From assembly GCF_025128095.1 (NCBI RefSeq), contig NZ_JAHLYT010000008.1, forward strand, positions 1 through 49,814: a stretch of DNA of 49,814 nt, read 5' to 3'. The stretch comes from Synechococcus sp. CS-1328. Lineage in GTDB: Bacteria > Cyanobacteriota > Cyanobacteriia > PCC-6307 > Cyanobiaceae. A program made the position numbers and the translations under genes. Every line of letters starts with the position of its first letter. Position 1 is the first letter of the stretch. Below the pieces are notes generated by a model. It did no database searches and was not told the DNA's origin. It saw nothing but the letters and a program-made list of their open reading frames with translations. Positions 17,978-27,101 of the stretch are shown here, in pieces.

Positions 17978-18550
17978 ATGGCCGACCCCCTTGATCTCCA
18001 GCGCATCTCCGCGGCCCTGCGACGGGTGGGCTGGGTGCGCTTCTGGACGCAGCTGGTGCTGGGGGTCGTGGTGGTGGGGGTGCTGCTGTTCAACAACATC
18101 GGCGGTCAGATCGCGGCCCGCGCCGACAAGGCCCTGGGCCTGGGGCCCGGCCTCTCGCTCACCACGCTGTCGTTCTTTGCGCTGCTGTTCAGCCTCTGGC
18201 AGGGCTGGTTGATCGTGCGCTGCGGCCGCGCCCTGGCCAGTCCGGTGCGGCCCAGCCGCGGCGAAACCGCCCGCCTGATCAAACGCGGTCTGCTGGCCGA
18301 CCTGATCGGGCTCACCCTGGCGGCGGTGGGCTACCAGGCCTTGGCGGGCAGCCTGTTCGTGCAGGCCTCGATGCAGGCTGGATTCGCCTTCGGCGGGGTG
18401 ATGACCACCCCTGGCGGCCGGATCACGAACTATCCGATCACCTCCCTGGAAATGCTCTCGGTGCTGAGCAACACCCAGGTGCTGTTCGCCCATCTGATCG
18501 GCCTGATCTTCACGCTCTGGATGCTGCAGCGCATCTCCCGCACCGCCTGA
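17978..18550 (+). CDS. DUF3611 family membrane protein
   Basis: 190 residues with about four membrane helices (FWTQLVLGVVVVGVLLF, LTTLSFFALLFSLWQGWLIV, DLIGLTLAAVGYQALAGSLF and TQVLFAHLIGLIFTLWML). The opening LQRISAALRRVGWVRFWTQLVLGVV and the central RPSRGETARLIKRGL match the DUF3611 family of cyanobacteria and plastids, whose role is unknown. Divergent from ribF; with the RibF TTG start the shared promoter region is 100 bases. It converges on surE with 41 bases between the stops. Confidence 0.8.
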   Translation: MADPLDLQRISAALRRVGWVRFWTQLVLGVVVVGVLLFNNIGGQIAARADKALGLGPGLSLTTLSFFALLFSLWQGWLIVRCGRALASPVRPSRGETARLIKRGLLADLIGLTLAAVGYQALAGSLFVQASMQAGFAFGGVMTTPGGRITNYPITSLEMLSVLSNTQVLFAHLIGLIFTLWMLQRISRTA

Positions 18551-18591
18551 ACGGCGAGCCTGAACTGAGTCAAGGTCTCCCCAGGAGGATT

Positions 18592-19407
18592 TCAGTCGAG
18601 CTTGCGGCCGGGCCGCAGACTCTCCGTCGGAGGCAGGGCTGTGGCATCACCACGCCAGAACAGCTCGGGCTGCAGGGGCGTCAGCGACGCGCCCCCCTCG
18701 GCCACATGGGCCACATCGGTTGGCCACGCGCCTGGCCCCGCCACCGTGGCCTCCAGATCGTTGGCCACCTCACCTGCCAGCCAGTAATAGGTGCGGCCGC
18801 GGGGATCAATGCGTTTGTCGAACTGATCGGTGTAGCGACGCACGGCGGTGCGGCACCAGCACAGCGCTCCGATCCGCTCCGGCGGCAGCGCCGGCACATT
18901 GAGATTGAGCAGGGATCCCTGGGGCCAGCCGGCGGCCAGCAGCGTCTCAGCCACGTCCAGAGCCAGATCGGCGGCCGGTTCGAACTGGCGCCACTGGAAA
19001 TCGGCGCTGCTCACCGCCAGGGCGGGCAGACCCTCGATCGTGCCCTCCATGGCCGCACTGACCGTGCCCGAATACAGCACATCGGTGCCGAGGTTGGGGC
19101 CGTGGTTGATGCCCGACAGCACCAGATCGGGCCACTGATCCAGCAGGCTGAACAGGGCGAGCTTGACGCAGTCGCTGGGGGTGCCGCTGCAGGCCCAGGC
19201 GGTGATCCCCTCGGCGAAGAGCTCATCGGCCCGTTCCGCCCGGATGGGGGTCTGAAGGGTGAGGCCATGGCCGGTGGCGGAGCGCTCCTGGTCCGGACAC
19301 ACCACCGTGACCTGGTGCCCCCGTTGAGCCGCTGCCGCGGCCAGGGTACGGATGCCGCCGGCGAAGACCCCGTCGTCGTTGCTGATCAGGATCCGGAGCG
19401 GTGCCAT
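18592..19407 (-). CDS. surE: 5'/3'-nucleotidase SurE
   Basis: Metal-dependent phosphatase acting on nucleoside monophosphates. The 271-residue protein begins [20 protein letters not shown] with the family's NDDG metal site, followed by [32 protein letters not shown] and [27 protein letters not shown], all canonical. Start ATG 19407. It is divergent from pheS, with 89 bases between the chosen starts. Confidence 0.96.
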   Translation of the reverse strand: MAPLRILISNDDGVFAGGIRTLAAAAAQRGHQVTVVCPDQERSATGHGLTLQTPIRAERADELFAEGITAWACSGTPSDCVKLALFSLLDQWPDLVLSGINHGPNLGTDVLYSGTVSAAMEGTIEGLPALAVSSADFQWRQFEPAADLALDVAETLLAAGWPQGSLLNLNVPALPPERIGALCWCRTAVRRYTDQFDKRIDPRGRTYYWLAGEVANDLEATVAGPGAWPTDVAHVAEGGASLTPLQPELFWRGDATALPPTESLRPGRKLD

Positions 19408-19496
19408 CGGTGTGCTCTGGCTGCTGTGGCTGCTGGCAACCTAAACAGGGCGCCTCCTTACAGTCGGCCATCCCCATCACCCGTGCCGTGACCGCC

Positions 19497-20504
19497 GTGA
19501 GCGCCCCCGTCAACCTGCAGGAGCTCGTAGGCCAGCTCGATCGGCTCGAGGCGGAGGCGGCCGACGCCATTGCCGCGGCCGCCAGCGCCGAGGCTCTGGA
19601 GGAGCTGCGGGTGGGGCTGCTGGGCAAAAAAGGACGCCTGTCAGGAGTGCTGGGGGCCATGGGCAAGCTGCCCGCCCCGGAGCGCCCGCTGGTGGGTCAG
19701 CGCGCCAACCGGCTCAAGGAGCAGGTGCAGGGCCTGATGGCCGAGCGGCTGCAGGCGGTGAAGGGGGCCGCCATGGCCAAACGGATCGCCCAGGAGACGC
19801 TGGATGTCACCGCCCCGTGCAGCTTTGTGCCGCCGGGCCATCGCCATCCCCTGATCGCCACGGTGGAGGAGATCGTCGACCTGTTCGCCGGGCTGGGCTA
19901 TCGCGTGTCGGAAGGCCCCGAGATCGAGACTGACTACTACAACTTCACCGCCCTGAACATCCCGGAGCACCACCCGGCTCGGGACATGCAGGACACCTTC
20001 TATCTGCCCGGCGACCGCCTGCTGCGCACCCACACCTCGCCGGTGCAGATCCGTCACCTCGAGAACAACCCGCCGCCGGTGCGGATCGTGGCCCCCGGCC
20101 GCGTTTATCGCCGCGATGCCGTGGATGCGACCCACTCGCCGGTGTTCCACCAGGTGGAGGTGCTGGCGATCGACGAAGGGCTGGATTTCAGCCACCTGCG
20201 CGGCACCGTGACCACCTTCCTGCAGCAGTTCTTCGGCGATCTGCCGGTGCGCTTCCGGGCCAGCTACTTCCCCTTCACCGAGCCCTCCGCCGAGGTGGAT
20301 GTGCAATGGCGGGGCCGCTGGCTGGAGGTGATGGGCTGCGGCATGGTCGACCCTGCGGTGCTGCAGGGTCTGGGTCTCGACCCGGAGCGCTGGAGCGGTT
20401 TCGCCGCCGGCCTGGGGGTCGAACGCTTCTGCATGGTGCGCCACGGCATCGACGACATCCGCCGACTGTTCACCAGCGACCTCCGCTTCCTCGAGCAGTT
20501 CTGA
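19497..20504 (+). CDS. pheS: Phenylalanine-tRNA ligase alpha subunit
   Basis: Class II aminoacyl-tRNA synthetase subunit. GTG at 19497 is taken as the start, giving 335 residues that begin [14 protein letters not shown]; a GTG at 19488 is equally possible, and an ATG at 19401 would overlap surE. Motif 1 is seen around [19 protein letters not shown], motif 2 at [18 protein letters not shown] and SPVFHQVE, and motif 3 at [22 protein letters not shown]. The N-terminal coiled coil is present. pheT is not adjacent, which is normal in cyanobacteria. Confidence 0.95.
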   Translation: MSAPVNLQELVGQLDRLEAEAADAIAAAASAEALEELRVGLLGKKGRLSGVLGAMGKLPAPERPLVGQRANRLKEQVQGLMAERLQAVKGAAMAKRIAQETLDVTAPCSFVPPGHRHPLIATVEEIVDLFAGLGYRVSEGPEIETDYYNFTALNIPEHHPARDMQDTFYLPGDRLLRTHTSPVQIRHLENNPPPVRIVAPGRVYRRDAVDATHSPVFHQVEVLAIDEGLDFSHLRGTVTTFLQQFFGDLPVRFRASYFPFTEPSAEVDVQWRGRWLEVMGCGMVDPAVLQGLGLDPERWSGFAAGLGVERFCMVRHGIDDIRRLFTSDLRFLEQF

Positions 20505-20657
20505 GCTGTTGCACTGATCTGGTGCACTGCTGATCGGCTGCTCTGACCTGTTGCAGCAGCTGCTCGGGCGGTTATGCGGGCGACTGCACCTTATGAACGG
20601 GGTCCGTCAGCGACCGGACGGCGCCCATAAACTCGGTTTGCCACTTGCCTGCGATCG

Positions 20658-21581
20658 GTGCCCCGGGTCGGACTGATCGTCAACGACGGCAAGGACCTGG
20701 CCATCACCACGGCCAACGCCATCGAAGAGCGCCTCCAGAACGGAGGCTTCGAGGTGGTGCGGGTGAGCAGTTCCGGCGGCATGGTGGGGTTCGCCAACCC
20801 GGACCAGCACCTGCGCAGCCTCGGCTACGCGGCCTGCGTTCCGCCCCTGTTCAACGCGGACATGGAGCTGGCGGTGGTGCTTGGAGGCGATGGCACCGTG
20901 CTCTCAGCGGCGCGCCAGACCGCACCGATCGGCGTGCCGATCCTGACGATCAACACGGGCCACCTCGGCTTCCTGGCCGAGGCCTACCTCAAGGACCTCG
21001 ATGCCGTGCTCGAGCAGGTGATCGAACACCGCTGGACGGTGGAGGAGCGCACCCTGCTGGTGGTGAGTGTGATGCGCGGCGAACAGCGGCGCTGGGAGGT
21101 GCTCTGCCTCAACGAGATGGCCCTGCACCGCGAACCGCTCACCAGCATGTGCCACTTCGAGATCGCGATCGGCCGCCATGCGCCGGTGGACATCGCCGCC
21201 GATGGCGTGATCCTCTCCTCACCCACCGGCTCCACGGCCTATGCGCTCAGCGCCGGTGGCCCCGTGATCACGCCGGACTGCCCGGTGCTACAGCTGACGC
21301 CGATCGCGCCCCACTCCCTGGCCTCCCGTGCCCTGGTGTTCAACGATCGGGAGCCGGTGACCGTGTTTCCAGCCACACCGGAGCGCCTGATGATGGTGGT
21401 GGATGGCAGCGCCGGCTGCTACGTGTGGCCGGAAGATCGCGTGCTGATCCGTCGCAGCGACCATCCGGTGCGCTTCGTGCGGCTGGCTGACCACGAGTTC
21501 TTCCAGGTGTTGCGCAACAAGCTGGGCTGGGGTTTACCCCACGTGGCCAAGCCGGGGTCGGCACCGGAGCAGGGACGATGA
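20658..21581 (+). CDS. nadK: NAD kinase
   Basis: Phosphorylates NAD to NADP. Start GTG 20658. The 307-residue protein has the family's [11 protein letters not shown] motif, [27 protein letters not shown], and the second signature [26 protein letters not shown]. It overlaps the response regulator gene by four bases (ATGA at 21578), so the two are translated together. Upstream, 20505-20657 is a 153-base gap that should hold the promoter; no clear boxes can be named. Confidence 0.95.
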   Translation: MPRVGLIVNDGKDLAITTANAIEERLQNGGFEVVRVSSSGGMVGFANPDQHLRSLGYAACVPPLFNADMELAVVLGGDGTVLSAARQTAPIGVPILTINTGHLGFLAEAYLKDLDAVLEQVIEHRWTVEERTLLVVSVMRGEQRRWEVLCLNEMALHREPLTSMCHFEIAIGRHAPVDIAADGVILSSPTGSTAYALSAGGPVITPDCPVLQLTPIAPHSLASRALVFNDREPVTVFPATPERLMMVVDGSAGCYVWPEDRVLIRRSDHPVRFVRLADHEFFQVLRNKLGWGLPHVAKPGSAPEQGR

Positions 21582-22237
21582 GCGCCGCCGTGCTGCTGCT
21601 GGGTCCTGAAGCGGTGGCCCTGGCGGAGCGGCTGGCGGCCTCGGGCTATCAGCCCCTCACCGCCCTGGATCACGACTCCATCGTGGAGGCGGCCCTGCTC
21701 TCCTCCGATCAGGCCGTCCAGATCCAGGAGCTGCGGCGCCGCTGGGGTCCGATCCCGGTGTTGCTGGATATCGCCACGGATTCGGTGGAGGGCCGCTCTC
21801 GCTGCCTCACCGCCGGGGCCGACGACTACTGGCTCTCCAGCAGTCCACCCAGTGATCTGCTCACCCGCCTGCGGCTTCATCTGCAGCTGGCCGCCCGGAG
21901 CACGGCGCCCTTGCCGGTGCTGCAGGTGGCCGACCTGCGGGTCAACCCCAGCGGCCGCCAGGTGAAACGCGGCAACCGGTCCGTTGCCCTCACGGCGCGG
22001 GAATACCAGCTGCTGCTGCTGCTGCTGCGCCATGCCGGCGAGGTGGTGAGCCGCGAGCAGATCCTGCGGGAGGTCTGGGACGACCAGCAGGCCACGGCCA
22101 GCAACGTGATTGAGGTGTACGTGCGCTACCTGCGCCAGAAACTGGAAGAGGGTGGCGAGCGGCGCCTGATCCACACCGTGCGGGGCCGTGGCTACTGTCT
22201 CGCCGAGCGCCTGCCGCCGCTGGAGGGCCGTGGATGA
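21578..22237 (+). CDS. OmpR/PhoB-type response regulator with degenerate receiver
   Basis: 219 residues. The C-terminal half is a clear winged-helix DNA-binding domain: [35 protein letters not shown], then [14 protein letters not shown] and [11 protein letters not shown]. The N-terminal half has the fold and length of a receiver (GADDYW is in the usual place), but the normal phospho-acceptor region reads VEAALLSSD with no Asp in the LDLMLPG-type position, and the conserved Lys before the final helix is replaced by Ser (LSSSPP). It is therefore probably not controlled by phosphorylation. Start ATG overlaps nadK; the end overlaps the DUF192 gene by 4 bases. Confidence 0.85.
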   Translation: MSAAVLLLGPEAVALAERLAASGYQPLTALDHDSIVEAALLSSDQAVQIQELRRRWGPIPVLLDIATDSVEGRSRCLTAGADDYWLSSSPPSDLLTRLRLHLQLAARSTAPLPVLQVADLRVNPSGRQVKRGNRSVALTAREYQLLLLLLRHAGEVVSREQILREVWDDQQATASNVIEVYVRYLRQKLEEGGERRLIHTVRGRGYCLAERLPPLEGRG

Positions 22238-22890
22238 GCACCCTCCCTGGACACGGCCTTCGTGAACACTACCTTCGCGAACACTGTCTTCGTGAACACT
22301 GCCTTCGTGAACACCGCCTTCGTAAACACTCCATGGATGGACAGGCCCTTCGTGGACTGCGCCTGCTCGGACTGACAGTGCTTGTGCTGGCCGCGGGGTG
22401 GGCCCATGCCGCCACTGATCTCCCAGCTCCTGATCCCCCAGCCACCCATGCCCCTGCAACGGATTCCTCCCCCAAGGCTCCGCCGCAGTTTCTGCCGATC
22501 GAGGCTCGCTGGTGCCTGGAGGCCGATCGCTGCATCGACCTGGAGGTGGCTGATGCTCCCCGGGAGCAGACCCTGGGCCTGCAGCAGCGCCCGCCGTTGC
22601 CGCCGCTGCGTGGCATGTGGTTCCCCTACGACCCGCCGGCCCTGGCCCGTTTCTGGATGCACCACACCCCCGAACCGCTGGACATGCTGTTCGTGCGTGA
22701 TGGCCAGGTGATCGCGATCGAACCCAAGACGCAACCCTGCCCGCGTCTTCCCTGCCGGAGCTATGGCCCCGACCAGGCGGTGGACGGGGTGATCGAGCTG
22801 GCGGCGGGCCAGGCGGCAGCGCAGGCGATCGTGATCGGGACCCGCGTCCAGCTGGAGCGCCTGCCCTCTGGGCCTTCTTTGGCTCCCTAG
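22234..22890 (+). CDS. DUF192 (UPF0127) family exported protein with N-terminal tandem repeat
   Basis: The DUF192 domain fills the last two thirds: EARWCLEADRCIDLEVADAPREQTLGLQQRP, GMWFPYDPPALARFWMHHTPEPLDMLFV and DGVIELAAGQA. Family function is unknown. Two starts are possible. ATG 22234 overlaps the regulator stop (ATGA) and gives 218 residues whose start encodes repeated LREHC-type units from a 15-bp tandem repeat. ATG 22333 begins just after the repeat and gives 185 residues with a better signal peptide (LRLLGLTVLVLAAGWAHAA). The second may be the true start, with the repeat in the leader. It closes the nadK-regulator-DUF192 chain. Confidence 0.8.
   Translation: MSTLPGHGLREHYLREHCLREHCLREHRLRKHSMDGQALRGLRLLGLTVLVLAAGWAHAATDLPAPDPPATHAPATDSSPKAPPQFLPIEARWCLEADRCIDLEVADAPREQTLGLQQRPPLPPLRGMWFPYDPPALARFWMHHTPEPLDMLFVRDGQVIAIEPKTQPCPRLPCRSYGPDQAVDGVIELAAGQAAAQAIVIGTRVQLERLPSGPSLAP
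22256..22330 (+). repeat. Five tandem copies of a 15-bp unit
   Basis: Copies at 22256-22270, 22271-22285, 22286-22300, 22301-22315 and 22316-22330 have the consensus GCCTTCGTGAACACT, each with at most two changes. The unit length is a multiple of three, so copy number changes keep the reading frame. The repeat lies between the two possible starts of the DUF192 gene. Confidence 0.9.
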
Positions 22891-23000
22891 TCGCCCTCCG
22901 TTGCACCAATCAGCTGGCCCCAACCCCTCCAGGCCCGTTTTCGGCCTGAATCGCTACCGTTCCGCCTCGGTCTCGGCTGTCCCCCGGGCCATCTGATCGC

Positions 23001-23375
23001 ATGGAAGCCTTCCGGCTTCTGGAACTGCTGATTCTCCTGGCCGTGCTGGCCGGACTGGTGGGCTTGCTGCTGCGGTGCAACCTCTTCCTCAAGGTTCTCG
23101 CCATGGATGTGATGGGCAGTGCCGTGGTGGCGCTGTTTGTGCTGCTGGCAGCCCGCTCGGGCCTGCGCAGTCCCATCCTCGGACGAACGCCGGATGGGGC
23201 CATCCAGGCGGTGGGGGCGTCGGCCTGGGCCGATCCGATCCCACAGGCGGTGATTCTCACGGCCATCGTGATCGGCCTGTCGATCCAGGCCCTCCTGCTG
23301 GTGGTGATCTCGCGTCTCTCCCTCCGTGATCCCTGCCTCGATCTGGCCAGCTTCGACGTCAGGGAGACACGGTGA
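23001..23375 (+). CDS. mrpC: Mrp-type Na+/H+ antiporter subunit C (NuoK-like)
   Basis: First gene of a seven-gene operon for a multi-subunit cation/proton antiporter in the membrane. The 124-residue protein has three hydrophobic helices and the NuoK/MnhC-like pattern: VIGLLLRCNLFLKVLAMDVMG-type first half and the turn with DPIPQAVILTAIVIGLSIQALLL, where DP.PQALVLTAIVIG is the family signature. The ATG at 23001 follows a 110-base gap after the DUF192 gene, where a promoter could lie. It overlaps the next gene by 4 bases (GTGA). Confidence 0.88.
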   Translation: MEAFRLLELLILLAVLAGLVGLLLRCNLFLKVLAMDVMGSAVVALFVLLAARSGLRSPILGRTPDGAIQAVGASAWADPIPQAVILTAIVIGLSIQALLLVVISRLSLRDPCLDLASFDVRETR

Positions 23376-24928
23376 TCGCTGCCCTTTCCCCGGAGACGAT
23401 CCTGACGGCATGGCTGCTGCTGCCGTTCCTGGCGGCTTTCCTGGCCGCCCTGCTGCCGGCGCTGGCTCGCTGGCTGGCCCTGGGCTGTGTGCTGGCCACT
23501 GCCGCCATCGCCGCGGCGATTGGGCTGCAGGCCATGCCGGCCACGCTCCTGCTGCTCGGCCCTGATGGGGTCGCGCTGGCGCCCGATGCCCTGGCCGTTC
23601 CCTTCCTGCTGCTCAACGCCCTGGTCTGTGGCGCCGTGCTGCTGGATGGCTGGCAACGGCCGACCGCAGGGCCGTTTCTGCTGCTGCTGATGGTGCTGCA
23701 GGGCGGCCTCAATTCAGCGTTCGTCAGCGTCGATCTGATCAGCCTCTATGTCTGCCTGGAGGTGGTGGGGGTCAGTGCCTTCCTCCTCGTGCTCTCCAGC
23801 CGATCGGACCGTTGCCTCTGGGTGGGGCTTCGCTATCTGCTGATCGGCAACACGGTGATGACCCTGTATCTGATCGGTGCCGCGGTGATCTATCTCCAGC
23901 AGGGCAGCTTCCGCTTCGAAGCGGTGGCCCTCACCAGCGGTGGTGGTGCACTCGCCCTGCTGCTGGTGGGCCTGTTCACCAAATCCGGTCTGTTCCTCTC
24001 CGGCCTGTGGCTGCCGCGCACCCATGCCGAGTCGCCGGCGGAGGTGTCTGCCCTGCTCTCCGGCGTGGTGGTCGCTGGCGGCCTTTGTCCCCTGGTGCGC
24101 CTGATCGATGGCATGCCATCTCTTTCGGCCGTGATGGTCCCGATCGGCCTGGCCAGTGCGGCCCTCGGCATCCTGTTCGCGCTGGTGGAGACCGATGCCA
24201 AGCGCCTGCTGGCCTGGAGCACCCTCTCCCAGGTGGGCTTTGTGGTTCTGGTGCCGGCAGCGGCTGGTCTCTATGCCCTGGCCCATGGGTTGGCCAAGGC
24301 CGCTCTCTTCCTGGTGGCGCGACGTTTCCCCAGCCGCCAGCTGCTGGGTTGGACCAGCCGGCCCCTGCCGGCGGCCGTCGCCTGGCCCCTGTGGATCGCG
24401 TCCCTCTCGATCGTGGGGGCGCCGCCCTTGCTCGGCTACCTCGCCAAGCAACAACTGGATGAGGCGATTGCCGGGCCAACGGCCCTGGTCACCACGGTGC
24501 TGATGGTGGGCACAGCTGCGGTGTACGCCCGCCTCTGGGGAACCTCCATCTCGGTCGCGCTTGCCAAGGATCCGGCCGGATCAGGCGCCGCTTCCGAGCA
24601 AGCCCCACTGGAGGCCTCCTGGTCTGCCGGAGTGGTTCTGTTGCTGGCGGCCTTGCTGCTGTTGACCGTGCTGCTGCCCATCGCTGGGTGGGGAGGGACG
24701 GCCTCCTGGGTTGGTGCGACAGCCTCGATGGCTGAACTGGCAAGCTCGATCCTCAAGGCTGCCGCCAAGACCGCCCTGGTTCTGCTCGCGGCCCTGGTCG
24801 TCCACCGCACCCTGGAGCCTCTGCGCCGACTGGGCCAGCTGAGGCTGCCAGACCTGGAACGTTTCCAGGATCTTGTCGGCAGCGTCGGGATCGTCGGAGC
24901 CTCCCTGATGGTGGCGCTGCAGCCATGA
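23372..24928 (+). CDS. mrpD: Mrp-type antiporter subunit D (proton-translocating, NuoN/NdhD-like)
   Basis: 518 residues, start GTG 23372, with many membrane helices. The proton-channel core is seen in SLYVCLEVVGVSAFLLVL, ALLLVGLFTKSGLFLSGLWLPRTHAESPAEVSALLSGVVV (the TKSG and H.EAP.P.SALLS-type signature, with Ser for Ala-Pro), and DAKRLLAWSTLSQVGFVVLV. It is the main ion-moving subunit related to complex I antiporter subunits. Several cyanobacterial operons carry two D-like genes; only one is present here. It overlaps mrpE by 4 bases. Confidence 0.9.
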   Translation: MIAALSPETILTAWLLLPFLAAFLAALLPALARWLALGCVLATAAIAAAIGLQAMPATLLLLGPDGVALAPDALAVPFLLLNALVCGAVLLDGWQRPTAGPFLLLLMVLQGGLNSAFVSVDLISLYVCLEVVGVSAFLLVLSSRSDRCLWVGLRYLLIGNTVMTLYLIGAAVIYLQQGSFRFEAVALTSGGGALALLLVGLFTKSGLFLSGLWLPRTHAESPAEVSALLSGVVVAGGLCPLVRLIDGMPSLSAVMVPIGLASAALGILFALVETDAKRLLAWSTLSQVGFVVLVPAAAGLYALAHGLAKAALFLVARRFPSRQLLGWTSRPLPAAVAWPLWIASLSIVGAPPLLGYLAKQQLDEAIAGPTALVTTVLMVGTAAVYARLWGTSISVALAKDPAGSGAASEQAPLEASWSAGVVLLLAALLLLTVLLPIAGWGGTASWVGATASMAELASSILKAAAKTALVLLAALVVHRTLEPLRRLGQLRLPDLERFQDLVGSVGIVGASLMVALQP

Positions 24929-25356
24929 GGAGACTCCTGCCCCTGCTGTTAAGCACCAGCTTCCGGCTGCTGCTCTGGTGCCTGCTCACCGCCGATCTCA
25001 GTCGTCTCAATCTGCTGATCGGTGTGGCCGTGGCCCTGGCACTACCGAGGGCCCGCTCCCGTCCGCTGCCCCTGCGCGAATTGCTGCGCGCCCTCTGGCT
25101 CAGCCTGGTGGCCGTCCCCCGGGCCTATGGCGAGGCCCTGAGGCTGATGGTGGCCTCCGATCTGGAGGAGCGCATGGTCCGGGAACCGGTGACGGATCGA
25201 ACCATCCCGCTGCTGATGTTCCTGGATGTGTTCCGCATCACCCTCACGCCGTTCACGATCGCCCTGGGGCTGGAGCCCGATGGCCAGCATTACCGCGTCC
25301 ATGCCTTGCTTCCCCGGCGGCAGACGCTCAGGCCACCAGCCGAGGAGACCCCATGA
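24925..25356 (+). CDS. mrpE: Mrp-type antiporter subunit E
   Basis: 143 residues. A hydrophobic N-terminus (LLPLLLSTSFRLLLWCLL) is followed by LNLLIGVAVALALPRAR and the soluble part with DVFRITLTPFTIALGLEPDGQHYRVHALL, which is the MnhE/MrpE pattern of conserved TP.T..L near the end. MrpE is needed for assembly of the Mrp complex in other bacteria. It is overlapped at both ends by its neighbours (ATGA), so expression is tightly coupled. Confidence 0.82.
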   Translation: MRRLLPLLLSTSFRLLLWCLLTADLSRLNLLIGVAVALALPRARSRPLPLRELLRALWLSLVAVPRAYGEALRLMVASDLEERMVREPVTDRTIPLLMFLDVFRITLTPFTIALGLEPDGQHYRVHALLPRRQTLRPPAEETP

Positions 25357-25598
25357 CCGTGCTGCTCTGGGGGATGGTGCTGGCCCTGGTGATTCCGATT
25401 GCCGTTGCCTGCCGCCAGCAGGATGTCTGGCACCGGCTGGCCGCCTTCTCGAGCATCGCCTCGAAGGTTGCCCTGATCATCCTCGTCGTCTCGGTGGTGC
25501 GCAGCGACTGGATGCTCGGCCTGGTGGGGGTGATTGTGCTGAGCGCCGGCAATGCCGGCATGCTGCTGCTCGCCAATCTGTTGCGGGAGGAGCGGTGA
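25353..25598 (+). CDS. mrpF: Mrp-type antiporter subunit F
   Basis: 81 residues with three membrane helices (VLLWGMVLALVIPIAVACR, KVALIILVVSVVRSDWML and VGVIVLSAGNAGMLLLANLL). The size, the DVWHR turn after the first helix and the position between E and G identify MrpF/MnhF. Start ATG 25353 overlaps the mrpE stop; its own stop shares one base with the mrpG start (TGATG). Confidence 0.8.
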   Translation: MTVLLWGMVLALVIPIAVACRQQDVWHRLAAFSSIASKVALIILVVSVVRSDWMLGLVGVIVLSAGNAGMLLLANLLREER

Positions 25599-25924
25599 TG
25601 GGCCTGGCTGCCATCAGTGAAACCGCCAGCCTGCTGCTGCTTGGCATCGGCCTGGTGTTCTGGTTCTGGGGGACCTGGCCCCTGCTGGAGACATCCAGCT
25701 ATGCCCGCAAGCTCCATGCCCTTTCCGTGGCCGACACCCTCGGCTCGGCCCTGATGCTGCTGGGTCTGCTGCTGCGCATCCCGCGGCAGTGGCCGCTGCT
25801 CACCCTGGGGCTGCTGGCGCTGATGCTGTGGAACACGATTTTCGGCTACGTGCTGGCAACCTGTTCGCAGCCGCGCAGAAGGCCTACGGGCCTCTCCCGC
25901 AACCCGCAGGAGGAACCGCGATGA
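25598..25924 (+). CDS. mrpG: Mrp-type antiporter subunit G
   Basis: 108 residues. The pattern GIGLVFWFWGTWPLL with KLHALSVADTLGSALMLLGLLL is the MnhG/PhaG signature, in which the H.L..ADTLG turn joins two helices. A third helix (LLTLGLLALMLWNTIFGYVLA) and a basic tail follow. Start ATG 25598. It overlaps the next gene by 4 bases. Confidence 0.82.
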   Translation: MGLAAISETASLLLLGIGLVFWFWGTWPLLETSSYARKLHALSVADTLGSALMLLGLLLRIPRQWPLLTLGLLALMLWNTIFGYVLATCSQPRRRPTGLSRNPQEEPR

Positions 25925-26445
25925 ACCAGGTCTTCACCCTGGCCAGCGATCTCGACCTGCTGCTGCCGATCACGGCCCTGCTGCCACTCACCGCCGTCCT
26001 GCTGGTGAGCCAGTCCAACCCCTACCAGACCCTTGTGCTGCGCGGAATCCTGGGATCCGTGGCCACGCTGCTCTATGCCCTGCTCGGGGCTCCCGATGTC
26101 GCCCTGACCGAGGCTCTGGTGGGCACCTTGCTCTCGACAACGCTCTACGCCGTGGCCCTGCGTTCCTCGATGGCGCTGCTGCTGTCCGTGCCCGAGGGCG
26201 AGCCCCTGGGGGAGGAGCGGATCCAGCTGTTGCGCACCTGGCTGGAGCCCCTGCACCTTCGTCTTCGCCTGCTCTCCAGGGCTGAGGCCAGCGCCAGCGG
26301 ACCCCTGCCCTGCCACGGCCGCATCGAGCAGGGGCAACGGCTGGTGCTCGTCAACCCCCAGCTGGCGGAGAAGTTGCGGGCTCTGGAGGGCTTCCATCGC
26401 TGGCAGGACGACGGCGGTGAGCTGGTGCTGGAGCCGCGGCCATGA
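25921..26445 (+). CDS. DUF4040/MbhD-like subunit, equivalent to the C-terminal part of MrpA
   Basis: 174 residues, start ATG 25921. Helices LLLPITALLPLTAVLLV, TLVLRGILGSVATLLYALLGAPDVALTEALVGTLLSTTLYAVALRSS match the DUF4040/MbhD domain, whose GAPDVA.TEA.VG motif is diagnostic. In the classical Mrp complex this domain is the tail of the large MrpA; the NuoL-like front of MrpA is absent here. The C-terminal 80 residues are soluble and not recognised. It is coupled to its neighbours by ATGA overlaps on both sides. Confidence 0.8.
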   Translation: MNQVFTLASDLDLLLPITALLPLTAVLLVSQSNPYQTLVLRGILGSVATLLYALLGAPDVALTEALVGTLLSTTLYAVALRSSMALLLSVPEGEPLGEERIQLLRTWLEPLHLRLRLLSRAEASASGPLPCHGRIEQGQRLVLVNPQLAEKLRALEGFHRWQDDGGELVLEPRP

Positions 26446-27101
26446 CCTGGCTCTACCTGCTGGCGGCGATCGCGCTCTGCCTGGCGCCCCTGAGCTCGCC
26501 CCTGCCCGTGGCCGAGTCGGTGAGTTCCCTGCTGGCCGGCATCGCCTCCCAGACCGGCATTCCCAACCTCGTGTCGGGCGTGATTCTCCACACCCGCCTC
26601 TACGACACGGTCGCCGAAGTGGTGGTGTTCACCCTGGCCTCACTGGGCGTTCGCTTTGTGCTTGCCGGCGAGGTCGCCGCAACGCGGGTCCGCTCCCTCG
26701 ACGATCCACCCTCGGTGACGCTCTGCCGCCTGGGCGCGACAATCTCAGCCTTGATCGGGGTGGAACTCGCCCTGCGGGGCCATCTCTCCCCCGGGGGAGG
26801 CTTCGCCGCCGGGGTCGCCGGCGGCACCGCGATCGGGTTGCTGCTGATCAGTGGATCCGCCGCTGCCTTTGATCGTCTCTACAAGCGCTACCGGGCCGAT
26901 CTGTGGGAAAAGGGCGCCGTGATCGCCTTCGTGCTGCTGGCGTTCCTGGCCCTGGATGGTCTCGAGCCGCCGCAGGGGGCCTTCGGCAGCCTCGCAAGTG
27001 GAGGATTGATTCCCCTGCTCAACATCCTGGTTGCCCTCAAGGTGACCCTGGGCTCCTGGGCGATGGTGCAGCTCTTCGTGCGTTACCGCGGATTGCTCTG
27101 A
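26442..27101 (+). CDS. mrpB: Mrp-type antiporter subunit B (MnhB)
   Basis: 219 residues and the last gene of the operon. After a first part with YDTVAEVVVFTLASLGVRFVL (the MbhE-like DT..E..VF signature), the MnhB domain shows ELALRGHLSPGGGFAAGVAGGTAIGLLLI, where G..SPGGGFQ.G is the family mark. Thus it probably joins the MbhE-like and MnhB parts. Its 3' end overlaps the convergent cobL by 19 bases. Confidence 0.85.
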   Translation: MTWLYLLAAIALCLAPLSSPLPVAESVSSLLAGIASQTGIPNLVSGVILHTRLYDTVAEVVVFTLASLGVRFVLAGEVAATRVRSLDDPPSVTLCRLGATISALIGVELALRGHLSPGGGFAAGVAGGTAIGLLLISGSAAAFDRLYKRYRADLWEKGAVIAFVLLAFLALDGLEPPQGAFGSLASGGLIPLLNILVALKVTLGSWAMVQLFVRYRGLL

